From Calliopsis andreniformis (lineage: Eukaryota > Arthropoda > Insecta > Hymenoptera > Andrenidae), in NCBI RefSeq assembly GCF_051401765.1, contig NW_027480545.1, positions 620,001 to 684,000 on the forward strand: a stretch of DNA of 64,000 nt, in the 5' to 3' direction. The translations under genes and the position numbers were made by a program. The notes below the pieces were generated by a model. That model did not search any database. It was not told where the DNA came from and saw nothing but the letters and a program-made list of their open reading frames with translations. Shown here in pieces: positions 27,144 through 40,005 of this stretch (positions are counted from its first letter, which is position 1; each line of letters begins with the position of its first letter).

Positions 27144-30100
27144 CTTCAATCCTCAATGCTCCATCCTCAATTCTCTATCCTCAGTCGTCAGTCCTTAACC
27201 CTCAATCCTCAAACGTCAATCCTCAACCGTCAGTCCTCGTCCTCAACCCTCAACACTCAATCCTTTATCCTCAATCTTCAATCATCAATACACAATCTTC
27301 AATCCTCAATCCTCGGTCTCAATACTCAACCATCAATTCTCAATTCTCAATACTCAGTAGAATATCCTGAATTCTCAGGATTCAATCTCAAACCTCAAAC
27401 CTCAAACCTCAGCCCTCATCCTGAATCCTCAATACTCAATCCTCAATCTTCTACCCTCAATCCTCAGCACTCAAACTTCAATCCTCAATCCTCAATCCTC
27501 AATCCTCAATCCTCAATCCTTATTCCTCAGTCTTCAACCTTCAATCCTCAATACTCAATTTTCAATCCTCAATCCTCAATCCTCAATCCTCAATCCTCAA
27601 TCCTCAATCCTAAATCCTCAATCATCAATCCTCAATCTTCAGTACTCAATCCTCAATCATCAATCCTGAATCCTCAATACTAAAGCATCAATCCTCAATT
27701 CTCAATACTCAATTGAACATCCTGAATTCTCAGGATTCAATACTCAAACCTCAAACCTCAAGCCTCAGCCATCATCCTCAATCCTCAATCCTGAATCGTC
27801 AATCCTCAACCTTCAATCCTCAACACTCAACCTTCAACACTCAAACCTCAATCCTCAATCGTCAATCCGCAATCCTCAATCCTCAGTCATCAATCCTCAA
27901 CCTTCAATACTCAATCCTCAATCCTCAATCCTCAATCCCCAAACCTCAATCCTCATTCCTCAAACCTCAGTCCTCAAACCTCAGTCCTTATCCTCAATTC
28001 TCAATCCTCAATCCTCAAGCCACAATCCTCAACCGTCAGTCCTCGTCCTCAATCCTCAATCCTCAATCCTCAATCCTCATTCCTCAAACCTCAATCCTCA
28101 ATCCTCAATCCTCAATCCTTAATCCTCAATCTTCAATCCTCAATCAACAGTCCTCAATCTTCAATCCTCAATAATCAATTTTCAATCCTAGATCCTCAAT
28201 CCCCAATCCTCAATCCTTAATCCTCTATCTTCAATCCTCAATACTCAATCCTCAATCCTCAGTCCTCAGTCCTCAATCCTCAATTCTGAATTCTCAATCC
28301 TGAATCCTCAATCTTCCGCCCTCAGTCCTCAACAATCAGTTGTCAATTCTCAATCCTCAATAGAATATCATCAATTCACAGTTTTCAATACTCAATACTC
28401 AATCTGCAATCTTTAAATCTCTATCCACAAACACCAATTCTTATCACTCAACCCTCAAGAATCAGTCCCCAATCCTCAATCTTCAGTCCTCAATACTCAA
28501 TGTTCATTCCTCAATCCTCAATACTCAATCCTCAATACTCAATCCTCAATCGTCGATCCTCAATCCCCAATCCTCAATCTTCAATCCTCAGTCCTCAATC
28601 CTCAATCTTCAATCCTTAATCCACAATCCTCAATCATCAATCCTCAATCCTCAATCCTCAATCTTCAATCCTCAATACTCAATCATCAATCCTCAATCAT
28701 CAACCCTCAGTCCTCAATCCTCAATCCTCAATCCTCAATCTTCAATCCTCAATATTCAATCATCAATCCTCAATCCTCAATCCTCAATCTTCAATCCTCA
28801 ATACTCAATCTGCAATCCTCAATCCTCAATCCTCAATCCTCAATCTTCAATCCTCAATCCTCAATCCTCAATCCTCAATCCTCATTCTTCAATCCTCAAT
28901 ACCCAATCCTCAATCTTCAATCCCCAATCCTCAATCCTCAATTCTCAATCCTCAATCCTCAGTCCTCAGTCCTCAAACCTCAATCCTCAACCCTCAGACC
29001 TCATAGTCAACCCTCAATCCTCAATACTCAATCCTCAATCTTCAATCCTCAATACTCAACCTTCAATCATCAATCCTCAATCCACAATCCTCAATCATCA
29101 ATCTTCAATCCTCAATCCTCAATACTCATTCCTCATTCTTCAATCCTCAATACCCAATCCTCTATCTTCAATCCTCAATCCTCAATCCTCAATCTTCAAG
29201 CCTCAGTCCTGAATACTCAACCCTCAATCCTCAATCCCAAATCCTCAATCTTCAATACTCAATCCTCAATCCTCAATCCAAAATCCTCAACCTTCATACC
29301 TCAATACTCAATCTTCATTCCTCAATCCTCAATCCTCAATCCTCAATCCTCAGTCCTCAATCCTCAACCTTCAATCCTCAATTCTCTATCTTCAATCCTC
29401 AATCCTCAATCCTCAATCCTCAATCCTCTTTCTTCAATCCTCAATACCCAATCCTCAATCTTCAATCCTCAATCCTCAATCCTCAATTCTCAATCCTCAA
29501 TCCTCAATCCCCAGACATCAGACATCAATACTCAACCCTCAGTCCTCGTCCTCAATCCACAACCCTCAATCCTCAATCCTCAATCTTCAATCATCAATAT
29601 TCAATCTTCAGACCTCAATCCTCAATCCTCAATCCTCAATCCTCAATCCTCAATCCTCAATCCTCAATTCTCAATCCTCAATCCTCTGTCCTCAAACCAC
29701 AATCCTGAATCCTCAATCCTGAATCCTCAATCTTCAGCCCTCAGTCCTCAACAATCAGTTGTCAATCCTCAATCCTCAATAGAATATCCTCAGTTCAGAG
29801 TTTTCCATACGCAATACTCAAACTGCAATCTTCAAATCTCTTCCCGCAGACATCAATTCTCATCACTCAGCGTATCAACACTCAGTCCCCAATCCTCAAT
29901 CTTCAATCCTCAATCCTCAATCCTCAATCCTCAATCCACAATCTTCAATCCTCAATACTCAATCTTCAATCCTCAATCCTCAATCGTCAGTCTTCATTCC
30001 TCAAACCTCAACCCTCAGCCCTCAGTCCTCATCCTCAGTTCTCAATTCTGAATCCTCAGGCCTCAATCCTCAATCCTCAATTCTCATTCTTCAATCCTCA

Positions 30101-30265
30101 GTACCCAATCCTCAATCTTCAATCCTCAATCCTCAATCCTCAATTCTCAATGCTCAATCCGCAATCCTCAGACCTCAAATATCAATATTCAACCCTCAGT
30201 CCTGGTCCCCGATCCACAACCCTCAATCCTCAATCCTCATTCCTCAATCCTCAATCCTCAATCCT
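27144..30265. repeat. Tail of alpha copy 3 followed by block epsilon
   Basis: From 27,144 to about 27,740 the sequence aligns with 4,767-5,365 at offset 22,377, including two B modules. It then changes to a mosaic with A1 at 28330 and A2 at 29749. The stretch near 28,490-29,600 resembles 35,757-36,880 at an offset of about 7,265-7,272 bp (TGTTCATTCC at 28,501 and 35,766; CAGACATCAGACATC at 29,512 and 36,784). The tail before 30,265 carries TCCTGGTCCCC near 30,200, also found in the eta blocks. Confidence 0.75.
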
Positions 30266-31800
30266 GAATCCTCAATCTTCAATCCTCAATACTCAGTCCT
30301 CAATGCACAATCCTCAATCCTCAATCCTCAATCCTCAATCCTCAATCTTCAATCCTCAATACTGAATCTTCAATCCTCAATCCTCAATCCTCAATCCTCA
30401 ATCCTCAATCCTCAATCCTCAGTCCTCAAACCACAATTCCGAATCCTCAATCCTGAATCCTCAATCTTCAGCCCTCAGTCCTCAACTATCAGTCGTCAAT
30501 CCTCAATCCTCAATCGAATATCCTCAATTCACAGGTTTCAATACTCAATACTGAATCTGCAATCTTCAAATCTCCATCCACGATCATCAATCCTCAACAC
30601 TCAACCCTCAACACTCAGTCCCCAATCCTCAATCTTCAATTCTCAATCCTCAATCCTCAATCGTCAATCCTCAATCCTCAATATTCAATCCTCAATACTC
30701 AATCTTCAATCCTCAATCCTCAATCCTCGATCCTCAATCCTCAATAATCAATCGTCAATCTCCAATCCTGAATACTCAATCTTCAATCCACAATCCTCAA
30801 TCGCCCATCCTCCATCCTCATTCTTCAATCCTCAATACCCTATCCTCAATCTTCAATCCTCAATACTCAATCCTCAATTCTCAATCCTCAATCCTCAGTC
30901 CTGAGTCCTCACACCTCAATCTTCAACCCTCAGCCCTCAACCTCAATCCTCAATCCTCAATCCTCAATCCTCAACCCTCAATACTCAATCTTCAATCTTC
31001 AATCCTCACTCCGCAAACCACAATTCTGAATCCTCAATCCTGAATCCTCAATCTTCAGCCCTCAGTCCTCAACAATTAGTTGTCAATCCTCAATCCTCAA
31101 TCCTCAATTCTCAATCCTCAATCCGCAATCCTCAATCCTCAATCTTCAATCCTCAATGCTCAATCTTCAATCCTCAATCCTCAATCCTCAATCCTCAATC
31201 CTCATTCTTCAATCCTCAACACCAAATCCTCAATCTTCAGTCCTCCATCCTCAATCCTCTATTCTCGATCCTCAATCATCAATCCTCAGACCTCAAACGT
31301 CAATACTCAACCGTCAGCCCTCGTCCTCAATCCACAACACTCAATCCTCAATCCTCAATCTTCAATCATCAATATTCAATCTTCAATCCTCAATCCTCAA
31401 TCCTCAGTCCTCAATCCTCAATCCTGAATCCTCAGTCATCAATACTCAATCTTCAGTACTCAATCCTCAATCCTCAATCCTCAATCCTCAATCCTCAATC
31501 CTCAATCCTCAATCCTCAATCTTCAATCCTCAATACTGAATCTTCAATCCTCAATCCTGAATCCTCAATCCTCAATCCTCAATCCTCAATCCTCAATCCT
31601 CAAACCTCAATTCCGAATCCTCAATCCTGAATCCTCAATCTTCAGCCCTCAGTCCTCAACAATCAGTTGTCAATCCTAAATCCTCAATTGAATATCCTCA
31701 ATTCACAGGTTTCAATACTCAATACCGAATCTGCAATCTTCAAATCTCTATCCACGATCATCAATCCTCATCACTCAACCCTCAACACTCAGTCCCCAAT
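30266..31800. repeat. Block gamma, copy 2
   Basis: This block aligns with 12,081-13,610 at offsets of 18,185 then 18,199 bp. It contains A6 at 30483 (anchor changed to CAACTATCAG), the truncated A at 31070 (anchor CAACAATTAG) and A6 at 31657. The two anchor substitutions are private to this copy, as expected for independent drift after duplication. Confidence 0.82.
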
Positions 31801-34430
31801 CCTCAATCTTCAATCCTCAATCCCCAATACTCAATCCTCAATCCTCAATCCTCAATCCTCAATCATCAATCCTCAATCTTCAATACTCAATCCTCAATCC
31901 TCAATCCTCAATCCTCAATCCTCAATCATCAATCCTCAATCCTCAATCCTCAATGCTCAACCTTTAATCCTCAATCCTCAATCCTCAATCTTCAATCCTC
32001 AATCCTCAATCCTCAATCCTCAATCCTCAATCCTCAATCCTCAATCTTCAATCCTCAATACTCAATCTTCAATCCTCAATACTCGATCCTCAATCCTCAG
32101 TCCTCATTCTTCAATCCTCAATACCCAATCCTCAATCTTCAATCCTCAATCCTCAATCCTCAATCCTCAACCCTCAGCCCTCATAGTCAATCCTCAATCC
32201 TCAATACTCAATCCTCAATCTTCAATCCTCAATACTCAACCTTCAGTCATCAATCCTCAATCCACAATCCACAATCCTCAATCATCAATCTTCAATCCTC
32301 AATCCTCAATCCTCAATCCTCATTCTTCAATCCTCAATACCCAATCCTCTATCTTCAATCCTCAATCCTCAATCCTCAATCTTCAACCCTCAGTCCTGAA
32401 TACTCAACCCTCAATCCTCAATCCCAAATCCTCAATCTTCAATACTCAATCCTCAATCCTCAATCCAAAATCCTCAACCTTCAAACCTCAATACTCAATC
32501 TTCATTCCTCAATCCTCAATCCTCAATCCTCAATCCTCAGTCCTCAATCCTCAACCTTCAATCCTCAATTCTCAATCTTCAATCCTCAATCCTCAATCCT
32601 CAATCCTCAATCCTATTTCTTCAATCCTCAATACCCAATCCTGAATCTTCAATCCTCAATCCTCAATTCTCAATCCTCAATCCTCAATCCTCAGACATCA
32701 GACATCAATACTCAACCCTCAGTCCTCGTCCTCAATCCACAACCCTCAATCCTCAATCCTCAATCTTCAATCATCAATATTCAATCTTCAGTCCTCAATC
32801 CTCAATCCTCAATCCTCAATCCTCAATCCTCAATCCTCAATTCTCAATCCTCAATCCTCAGTCCTCAAACCTCAATTCTGAACCCTCAACCCTGAATCCT
32901 CAATCTTCAGCCCTCAGTCCTCAACAATCAGTTGTCAATCCTCAATCCTCAATAGAATATCCTCAATTCGCAGATTTCGATACTCAATACTCAATCTGCA
33001 ATCTTCAAATCTCTATCCACAAACATCAATCCTCATCACTCAACGCTCAACACTCAGTCCCCAATCCTCAATCTTCAATTCTCAATGCTCAACCTTCAAT
33101 CCTCAAAACTCAATCTTCAATCCTCAATCCTCAATCCTCGATCCTCAATCCTCAATCCTCAATCGTCAATCTCCAATCCTGAATACTCAATCTTCAATCC
33201 TCAATCCTCAATCGCCCATCCTCAATCCTCATTCTTCAATCCTCAATACCCTATCCTCAATCTTCAATCCTCAATCCTCAATCCTCAATTCTCAATCCTC
33301 AATCCTCAGTCCTGAGTCCTCAAACCTCAATCTTCAACCCTCAGCCCTCATCCTCAATTCTCAATCCCCAATCCTCAATCCTCAACCCTCAATCTTCAAT
33401 CCTCAATACTGAATCTTCAATCCTCAATCCTCAATCCTCAATCTTCAACCCTCAATACTCAATCTTCAATTCTCAAACGTCAATCCTCAATCCTCAATCC
33501 TCAAACCTCAATCCTCAATCCTCAATCCTCAATCTTCAATCCTCAATCCTCAATCCTCAATCCTCAATGCTCATTCTTCAATCCTCAATACCCAATCCTC
33601 AATCTTCAATCCTCAATCCTCAATCCTCAACTCTCAATCCTCAATCCTCAATCCTCAGTCCTCAAACCTCAATCCTCAACCCTCAGCCCTCATCTTCAAT
33701 CCTCAATCCTCAATCCTCAATTCTCAATCTTCAATCCTCAATACTCAATCTTCAATCCTCAATCCTCAATTCTCAATCCTCAATACTCAATCCTCAATCG
33801 TCAATCCTCAATCCCCAATCCTCAATCTTCAATACTCAATCCTCAATCCTCAATCCTCAATCCTCAATCCTCAATCCTCATTCTTCAATCCTCAATACCC
33901 AATCCTCAATCTTCAATCCTCAATCCTCAATCCTCAATTCTCAATCCTCAATCCTCAATCCTCAGACCTCAGACATCAATGCTCAGCCCTCAGTCCTCGT
34001 CCTCAATCCACAACCCTCAATCCTCAATCATCAATCTTCAATCATCAATATTCAATCTTCAGTCCTCAATCCTCAATCCTAAATCCTCAATGTTCAATCC
34101 GCATTACCCAATCCTCAATCTTCAATCCTCAATCCTCAAACCTCAATCCTCAATCCTCAATCCTCAATCCTCAATCCTCAAACCACACTCCTCAAACACC
34201 AATCCTGGATCCTCAATCCTGAATCCTCAATCCTCAGACCTCAGTCCTCAACAATCAGTTGTCAATTCTCAATCCTCAATAGAATATCATCAATTCACAG
34301 TTTTCAATACTCAATACGAAATCTGCAATCTTTAAATCTCTATCCACAAACACCAATTCTCATCACTCAACACTCAGCACTCAGTCCCCAGTCCTCAATC
34401 TTCAATCCTCAATCCTCAATCCTCAATCCT
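31801..34430. repeat. Mosaic block zeta plus an alpha fragment
   Basis: This is a patchwork region. Near 32,170-32,830 it resembles the eta/epsilon sequence (TCATAGTCAATCC, then module E). It then has A4 at 32922 and a stretch with TCGCCCATCC near 33,209. From about 33,560 to 34,420 it aligns with about 1,115-1,950, and the A1 anchor at 34249 pairs with 1796 at an offset of 32,453 bp. The alpha fragment therefore includes the A1 segment missing from alpha copies 2 and 3. AACCTTTAATCC near 31,960 is an uncommon local variant. Confidence 0.72.
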
Positions 34431-37400
34431 CAGCCATCATCCTCAATCATCAATCCTCAATCGTCAATCCTCAACCTTCAATCATCAACACTCAACCTTC
34501 AACCCTCAATCCTCAATCCTCAATCGTCAATCCGCAATCCTCAATCCTCAAACCTCAATCTTCAATCCTCAATAATCAATCTTCAATCCTCAACCCTCAA
34601 TCCTCAATCCTCAATACTCAATCCTCAATCCTCAATCCTCAATACTCAATCTTCAATCCTCAATCCTCAATACTCAATCCTCAATCCTCATTCTTCAATC
34701 CTCAATACCCAAATCTCAATCTTCAATCCTCAATCCTCAATCCTCAATTCTCTATACTCAATCCTCAGACCTCAGTCCTCAAACCTCAATCCTCAACCCT
34801 CAGCCCTCATCCTCTATCCTCAATCCTCAACCTCAATCCTCAATCTTCAATCCTCAATACTCAATCTTCAATCCTCAATCCTCAGTCCTCAAACATCAAT
34901 TCTGAATCCTCAATCCTCAATCCTCAATCCTCAACCCTCAGCCCTCATTCTCAATCCTCGATCCTCAATACCCAATCCTCAATCGTCAATCCTCAATACT
35001 CAATCTTCAATCCTCAATCCTCAATCCTCAATCCGCAATCCTCAATCCTCAATACTCAGTCATCAATACTCAATCTTCAGTACTCAATCCTCAATCCTCA
35101 ATCCTCAATCCTCAATCCTCAATCTTCAATCCTCAATCCCCAATACTGAATCCTCAATCCTCTATCCTCAATCCTCAATCATCAATCCTCAATCTTCAAT
35201 CCTCAATCCTCAATCCTCAGTCCTCACTCTTCAATCCTCAATATCCAATCCTCAATCTTGAATCCTCAATCCTCAATCGTCAATTCCCAATCCTCTATCC
35301 TCAATCCTCAGACCTCAAACATCAATACTCAACCCTCAGTCCCCGTCCTCAATCCACAACCCTCAATCCTCAATCCTCAACCTTCAATCATCAATATTCA
35401 ATCTTCAATCCTCAATCCTCAATCCTCAATCCTCAATTCTCAATCCTCAATGTCAAATCCTCAATAACCAATCTACAATCTTCAATCCTCGATCCTCAAT
35501 CCTCAATCCCCAATCCTCAATCCTCAATCCTCAGTCCGCAATCCACAATCCTGACTCCTCAATCCTGATTCCTCAATCTTCAGCCCTCAGGCCTCAACAA
35601 TCAGTTGTCAATCCTCAATCCTCACTAGAATACCCTCAGTTCAGAGATTTCCACACGCAATACTCAATCTGCAATCTTCATATCTCTATCCACAACCGTC
35701 AATTCTCATCACTCAACCCTCAACACTCAGTCCCCAATCCTCAATCTTCAGTCCTCAATACTCAATGTTCATTCCTCAAGCCTCAATACTCAATCCTCAA
35801 TACTCAATCCTCAATCGTCGATCCTCAACCCCCAATCCTCAATCTTCTATCCTCAGTCCTCAATCCTCAATCTTCAATCCTTAATCCACAATACTCAATC
35901 ATCAATCCTCAATCCCCAATCCTCAATCTTCAATCCTCAATACTCAATCATCAATCCTCAATCATCAATCCTCAGTCCTCAATCCTCAATCCTCAATCCT
36001 CAATCTTCAATCCTCAATATTCAATCATCAATCCTCAATCCTCAATCCTCAATCTTCAATCCTCAATACTCAATCTGCAATCCTCAATCCTCAATCCTCA
36101 ATCCTCAATCTTCAATCCTCAATCCTCAATCCTCAATCCTCAATCCTCATTCTTCAATCCTCAATACCCAATCCTCAATCTTCAATCCTCAATCCTCAAT
36201 CCTCAATTCTCAATCCTCAATCCTCAGTCCTCAGTCCTCAAACCTCAATCCTCAACCCTCAGCCCTCATGGTCAATCCTTAATCCTCAATACTCAATCCT
36301 CAATCTTCAATCCTCAATACTCAACTTTCAATCATCAATCCTCAATCCACAATCCTCAATCATCAATCTTCAATCCTCAATCCTCAATCCTCAATCCTCA
36401 TTCTTCAATCCTCAATACCCAATCCTCTATCTTCAATCCTCAATCCTCAATCCTCAATCTTCAACCCTCAGTCCTGAATACTCAACCCCCAATCCTCAAT
36501 CCCAAATCCTCAATCTTCAATACTCAATCCTCAATCCTCAATCCAAAATCGTCAATCTTCAAACCTCAATACTCAATCTTCATTCCTCAATCCTCAATCC
36601 TCAATCCTCAATCCTCAATCCTCAGTCCTCAATCCTCAACCTTCAATCCTCAATTCTCAATCTTCAATCCTCAATCCTCAATCCTCAATCCTCAATCCTC
36701 TTTCTTCAATCCTCCATACCCAATCCTCAATCTTCAATCCTCAATCCTCAATCCTCAATTCTCAATCCTCAATCCTCAATCCTCAGACATCAGACATCAA
36801 TACTCAACCCTCAGTCCTCGTCCACAATCCACAACCCTCAATCCTCAATCCTCAATCTTCAATCATCAATATTCAATCTTCAGTCCTCAATCCTCAATCC
36901 TCAATCCTCAATCCTCAATCCTCAATGTTCAATCCGCAATACCCAATCCTCAATCTTCAATCCTCAATCCTCAATCCTCAATTCTCAATCCTCAATACTC
37001 AATCCTCAATCGTCAATCCTCAATCCCCAATCCTCAATCTTCAATACTCAACCCTCAATCCTCAATCCAAAATCCTCAATCTTCAAACCTCAATACTCAA
37101 TCTTCATTCCTCAATCCTCAATCCTCAATCCTCAATCCTCAATCCTCAATCTTCAATCCTCAATACTCAATCATCAATCTTCAATCCTCAGTCCTCAATC
37201 CTCAAACCTCAATCCTCAACCCTCAGCCCTCATCCTCAATCCTCGATCCTCAATCCTCAATCCTCAATCTTCAATCCTCAATCCTCATACTTCAATCCTC
37301 AATACCCAATCCTCAATCTTCAATCCTCAATACTCAATCCTCAATTCTCAATCCTCAATCCTCAATCCTCAGTCCTCAAACGTCAATATTCAACCCTCAG

Positions 37401-37650
37401 TCCTGGTCCCCAATCCACAACCCTCAATCCTCAATCCTCAATCTTCAATCATCAATATTCAATCTTCAGTCCTCAATCCTCAATCCTCAATCCTCAATCC
37501 TCAATGTTCAATTCTCAATACCCAATCCTCAATCTTAAATCCTCAATCCTCAATCCTCAATCCTCAATCCTCAAACCTCAATCCTCAAGCCTCAATCCTC
37601 TGTCCTCAAAACACAATCCTGAATCCTCAATTCTGAATACTCAATCCTGA
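34431..37650. repeat. Block eta, copy 1
   Basis: The left part (34,430-34,870) resembles 40,880-41,330 at offset 6,453 (CCTCTATCC at 34,811 and 41,264). From about 34,940 to 37,650 it aligns with 52,688-55,400 at a constant 17,748 bp: A2 35595 with 53343, and AATGTTCAATCCGC 36,925 with 54,673. The block includes module E and the TCCTGGTCCCC mark near 37,400. It looks like the older source of the three eta copies at the right end of the window, with point differences such as ATTTCCACACGC against ATTTCCATACGC. Confidence 0.82.
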
Positions 37651-39590
37651 ATCCTCAATGCTCAATCCTCAATACTCAATCCTCAATATTCAATCCGCAA
37701 TACCCAATCCTCAATCTTCAATCCTCAATCCTCAATCCTCAATCCTCAATCCTCAATCCTCAGTCCTGAGTCCTCACACCTCAATCTTCAACCCTCAGCC
37801 CTCAACCTCAATCCTCAATCCTCAATCCTCAACCATCAATACTCAATCTTCAATCTTCAATCCTCAGTCCGCAAACCACAATTCTGAATCCTCAATCCTG
37901 AATCCTCAATCTTCAGCCCTCAGTACTCAACAATCAGTTGTCAATCCTCAATCCCCAATAGAATATCCTCAATTCACAGTTTTCAATACTCAATACCCAA
38001 TCTGCAATCTTCAAATCTCTATCCACAATTATCAATTCTCATCACTCAACCCTCAACACTCAGTCCTCAATGTTCAATCCTCAATACCCAACCATTAATC
38101 CCCAATCCTCAATCCTCAGTCTTCAATCCTCAGTCCCCAATCCTCAATCTTCAATCGTCAATCCTCAATCCTCAATCCTCAATCCTCAATCCTCAATCTT
38201 CGATCCTCAATACTCAATCTTCAATCCTCAAACCTCAATCCTCAATCCTCAATCTTCAATCCTCAATGCTCAATCCTCAATCCTCAATCCTCAATGCTCA
38301 TTCTTCAATCCTCAATACCCAAGCCTCAATCTTCAATCCTCAATCCTCAATCCTCAATTCTCAATCCACAATCTTCAATCCTCAGACCACAGACATCAAT
38401 ACTCAACCCTCAGTCCTCGTCCTCAATCCACAACCCTCAATCCTCAATCATCAATCTTCAATCATCAATATTCAATCTTCAGTCCTCAATCCTCAATCCT
38501 CAATCCTCAATGTTCAATCCGCAATACTCAATCCTCAATCTTCAATCCTCAATCCTCAATGCTCAATCCTCTGTCATCAATCCTCAATCCTCTATCCTCA
38601 ATCCTCAGTCCTCAAACCTCAATCCTGGATCCTCAATCCTGAATCCTCTATCTTCAGACCTCAGTCCTCAACAATCAGTTGTCAATTCTCAATCCTCAAT
38701 AGAATATCATCAATTCACAGTTTTCAATACTCAATACTCAATCTGCAATCTTTAAATCTATATCCACAAACACCAATTCTCATCACTCAACCCTCAACAC
38801 TCAGTCCCCAGTCCTCAATTTTCAATCCTCAATCCTCAATCCTCAATCCTCAATCCTCAATCCTCAATCTTCAATCCTCAATACTCAACCATCAATCCTC
38901 AATCCTCAGTCCTCAATCCTCAAACCTCAATCCTCAACCCTCAGCCCTCATTCTCAATCCTCGATCCTCAATACTCAATCCTCAATCGTCAATCCTCAAT
39001 ACTCAATCTTCAATCCTCAATCCTCAATCCTCAATCCACAATCCTCAGTCCTCAATAATCAGTCATCAATACTCAATCTTCAGTACTCAATCCTCAATCC
39101 TCAATCCAAAATCCTCAATCTTCAAACCTCAATACTCAATCTTCATTCCTCAATCCTCAATCCTCAATCCTCAATCCTCAATCCTCAGTCCTCAATCCTC
39201 AACCTTCAATCCTCAATTCTCAATCTTCAATCCTCAATCCTCAATCCTCAATCCTCAATCCTCTTTCTTCAATCCTCAATACCCAATCCTCAATCTTCAA
39301 TCCTCAATCCTCAATCCTCAATTCTCAATCCTCAATCCTCAATCCTCAGACATCAGACATCAATACTCAACCCTCAGTCCTCGTCCACAATCCACAACCC
39401 TCAATCCTCAATCCTCAATCTTCAATCATCAATATTCAATCTTCAGTCCTCAATCCTCAATCCTCAATCCTCAATCCTCAATCCTCAATGTTCAATCCGC
39501 AATACCCAATCCTCAATCTTCAATCCTCAATCCTCAATCCTCAATTCTCAATCCTCAATACTCAGTCCTCAATCGTCAATCCTCAATCCC
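37651..39590. repeat. Block theta, copy 1
   Basis: Contains a relative of A7 at 37928, A1 at 38669 and two module E copies. The segment 37,658-38,460 recurs at 58,662-59,460 at offset 21,004. The segment 38,070-39,600 recurs at 48,514-49,740 with offsets 10,444, then 10,339, then 10,137, meaning that about 105 and 202 bp are absent from the later copy. One of the missing parts is the module E copy near 39,350. CAATACCCAACCATTAATCC near 38,085 is a private mark shared with 59,090. Confidence 0.8.
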
Positions 39591-40005
39591 CAATCCTCAA
39601 TCTTCAATACTCAACCCTCAATCCTCAATACAAAATCCTCAATCTTCAAACCTCAATACTCAATCTTCATTCCTCAATCCTCAATCCTCAATCCTCAATC
39701 CTCAATCCTCAATCTTCAATCCTCAATACTCAATCATCAATCTTCAATCCTCAGTCCTCAATCCTCAAACCTCAATCCTCAACCCTCAGCCCTCATCCTC
39801 AATCCTCGATCCTCAATCCTCAATCCTCAATCCTCATTATTCAATCCTCAATACCCAATCCTCAGTCTTCAATCCTCAATCCTCAATCCTCAATTTTCAA
39901 TCCTCAATCCTCAGTCCTCAACAATCAGTTGTCAATTCTCAATCCTCAATAGAATATCATCAATTCACAGTTTTCAATACTCAATACTCAATCTGCAATC
40001 TTTAA
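38266..40005 (+). other. Repeat-derived open frame, 579 codons, not a gene
   Basis: This is the longest stop-free + strand frame. Its translation is the cyclic peptide SILNPQS with substitutions. I do not call it a gene. Three heptamers are 21 bases without a stop, and all three + frames yield the same peptide, so long open frames are expected. The frame overlaps other open frames on the same strand with equivalent content. It runs across modules E and C and an A module without regard to their limits. Indels between repeat copies (7, 14, 188 and 244 bp) are often not multiples of 3. No promoter, splice context or domain is visible. The same judgement applies to 254-1882, 18844-20109, 23476-24741, 59298-60623, 60743-62146 and all shorter ones. 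Confidence 0.93.
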
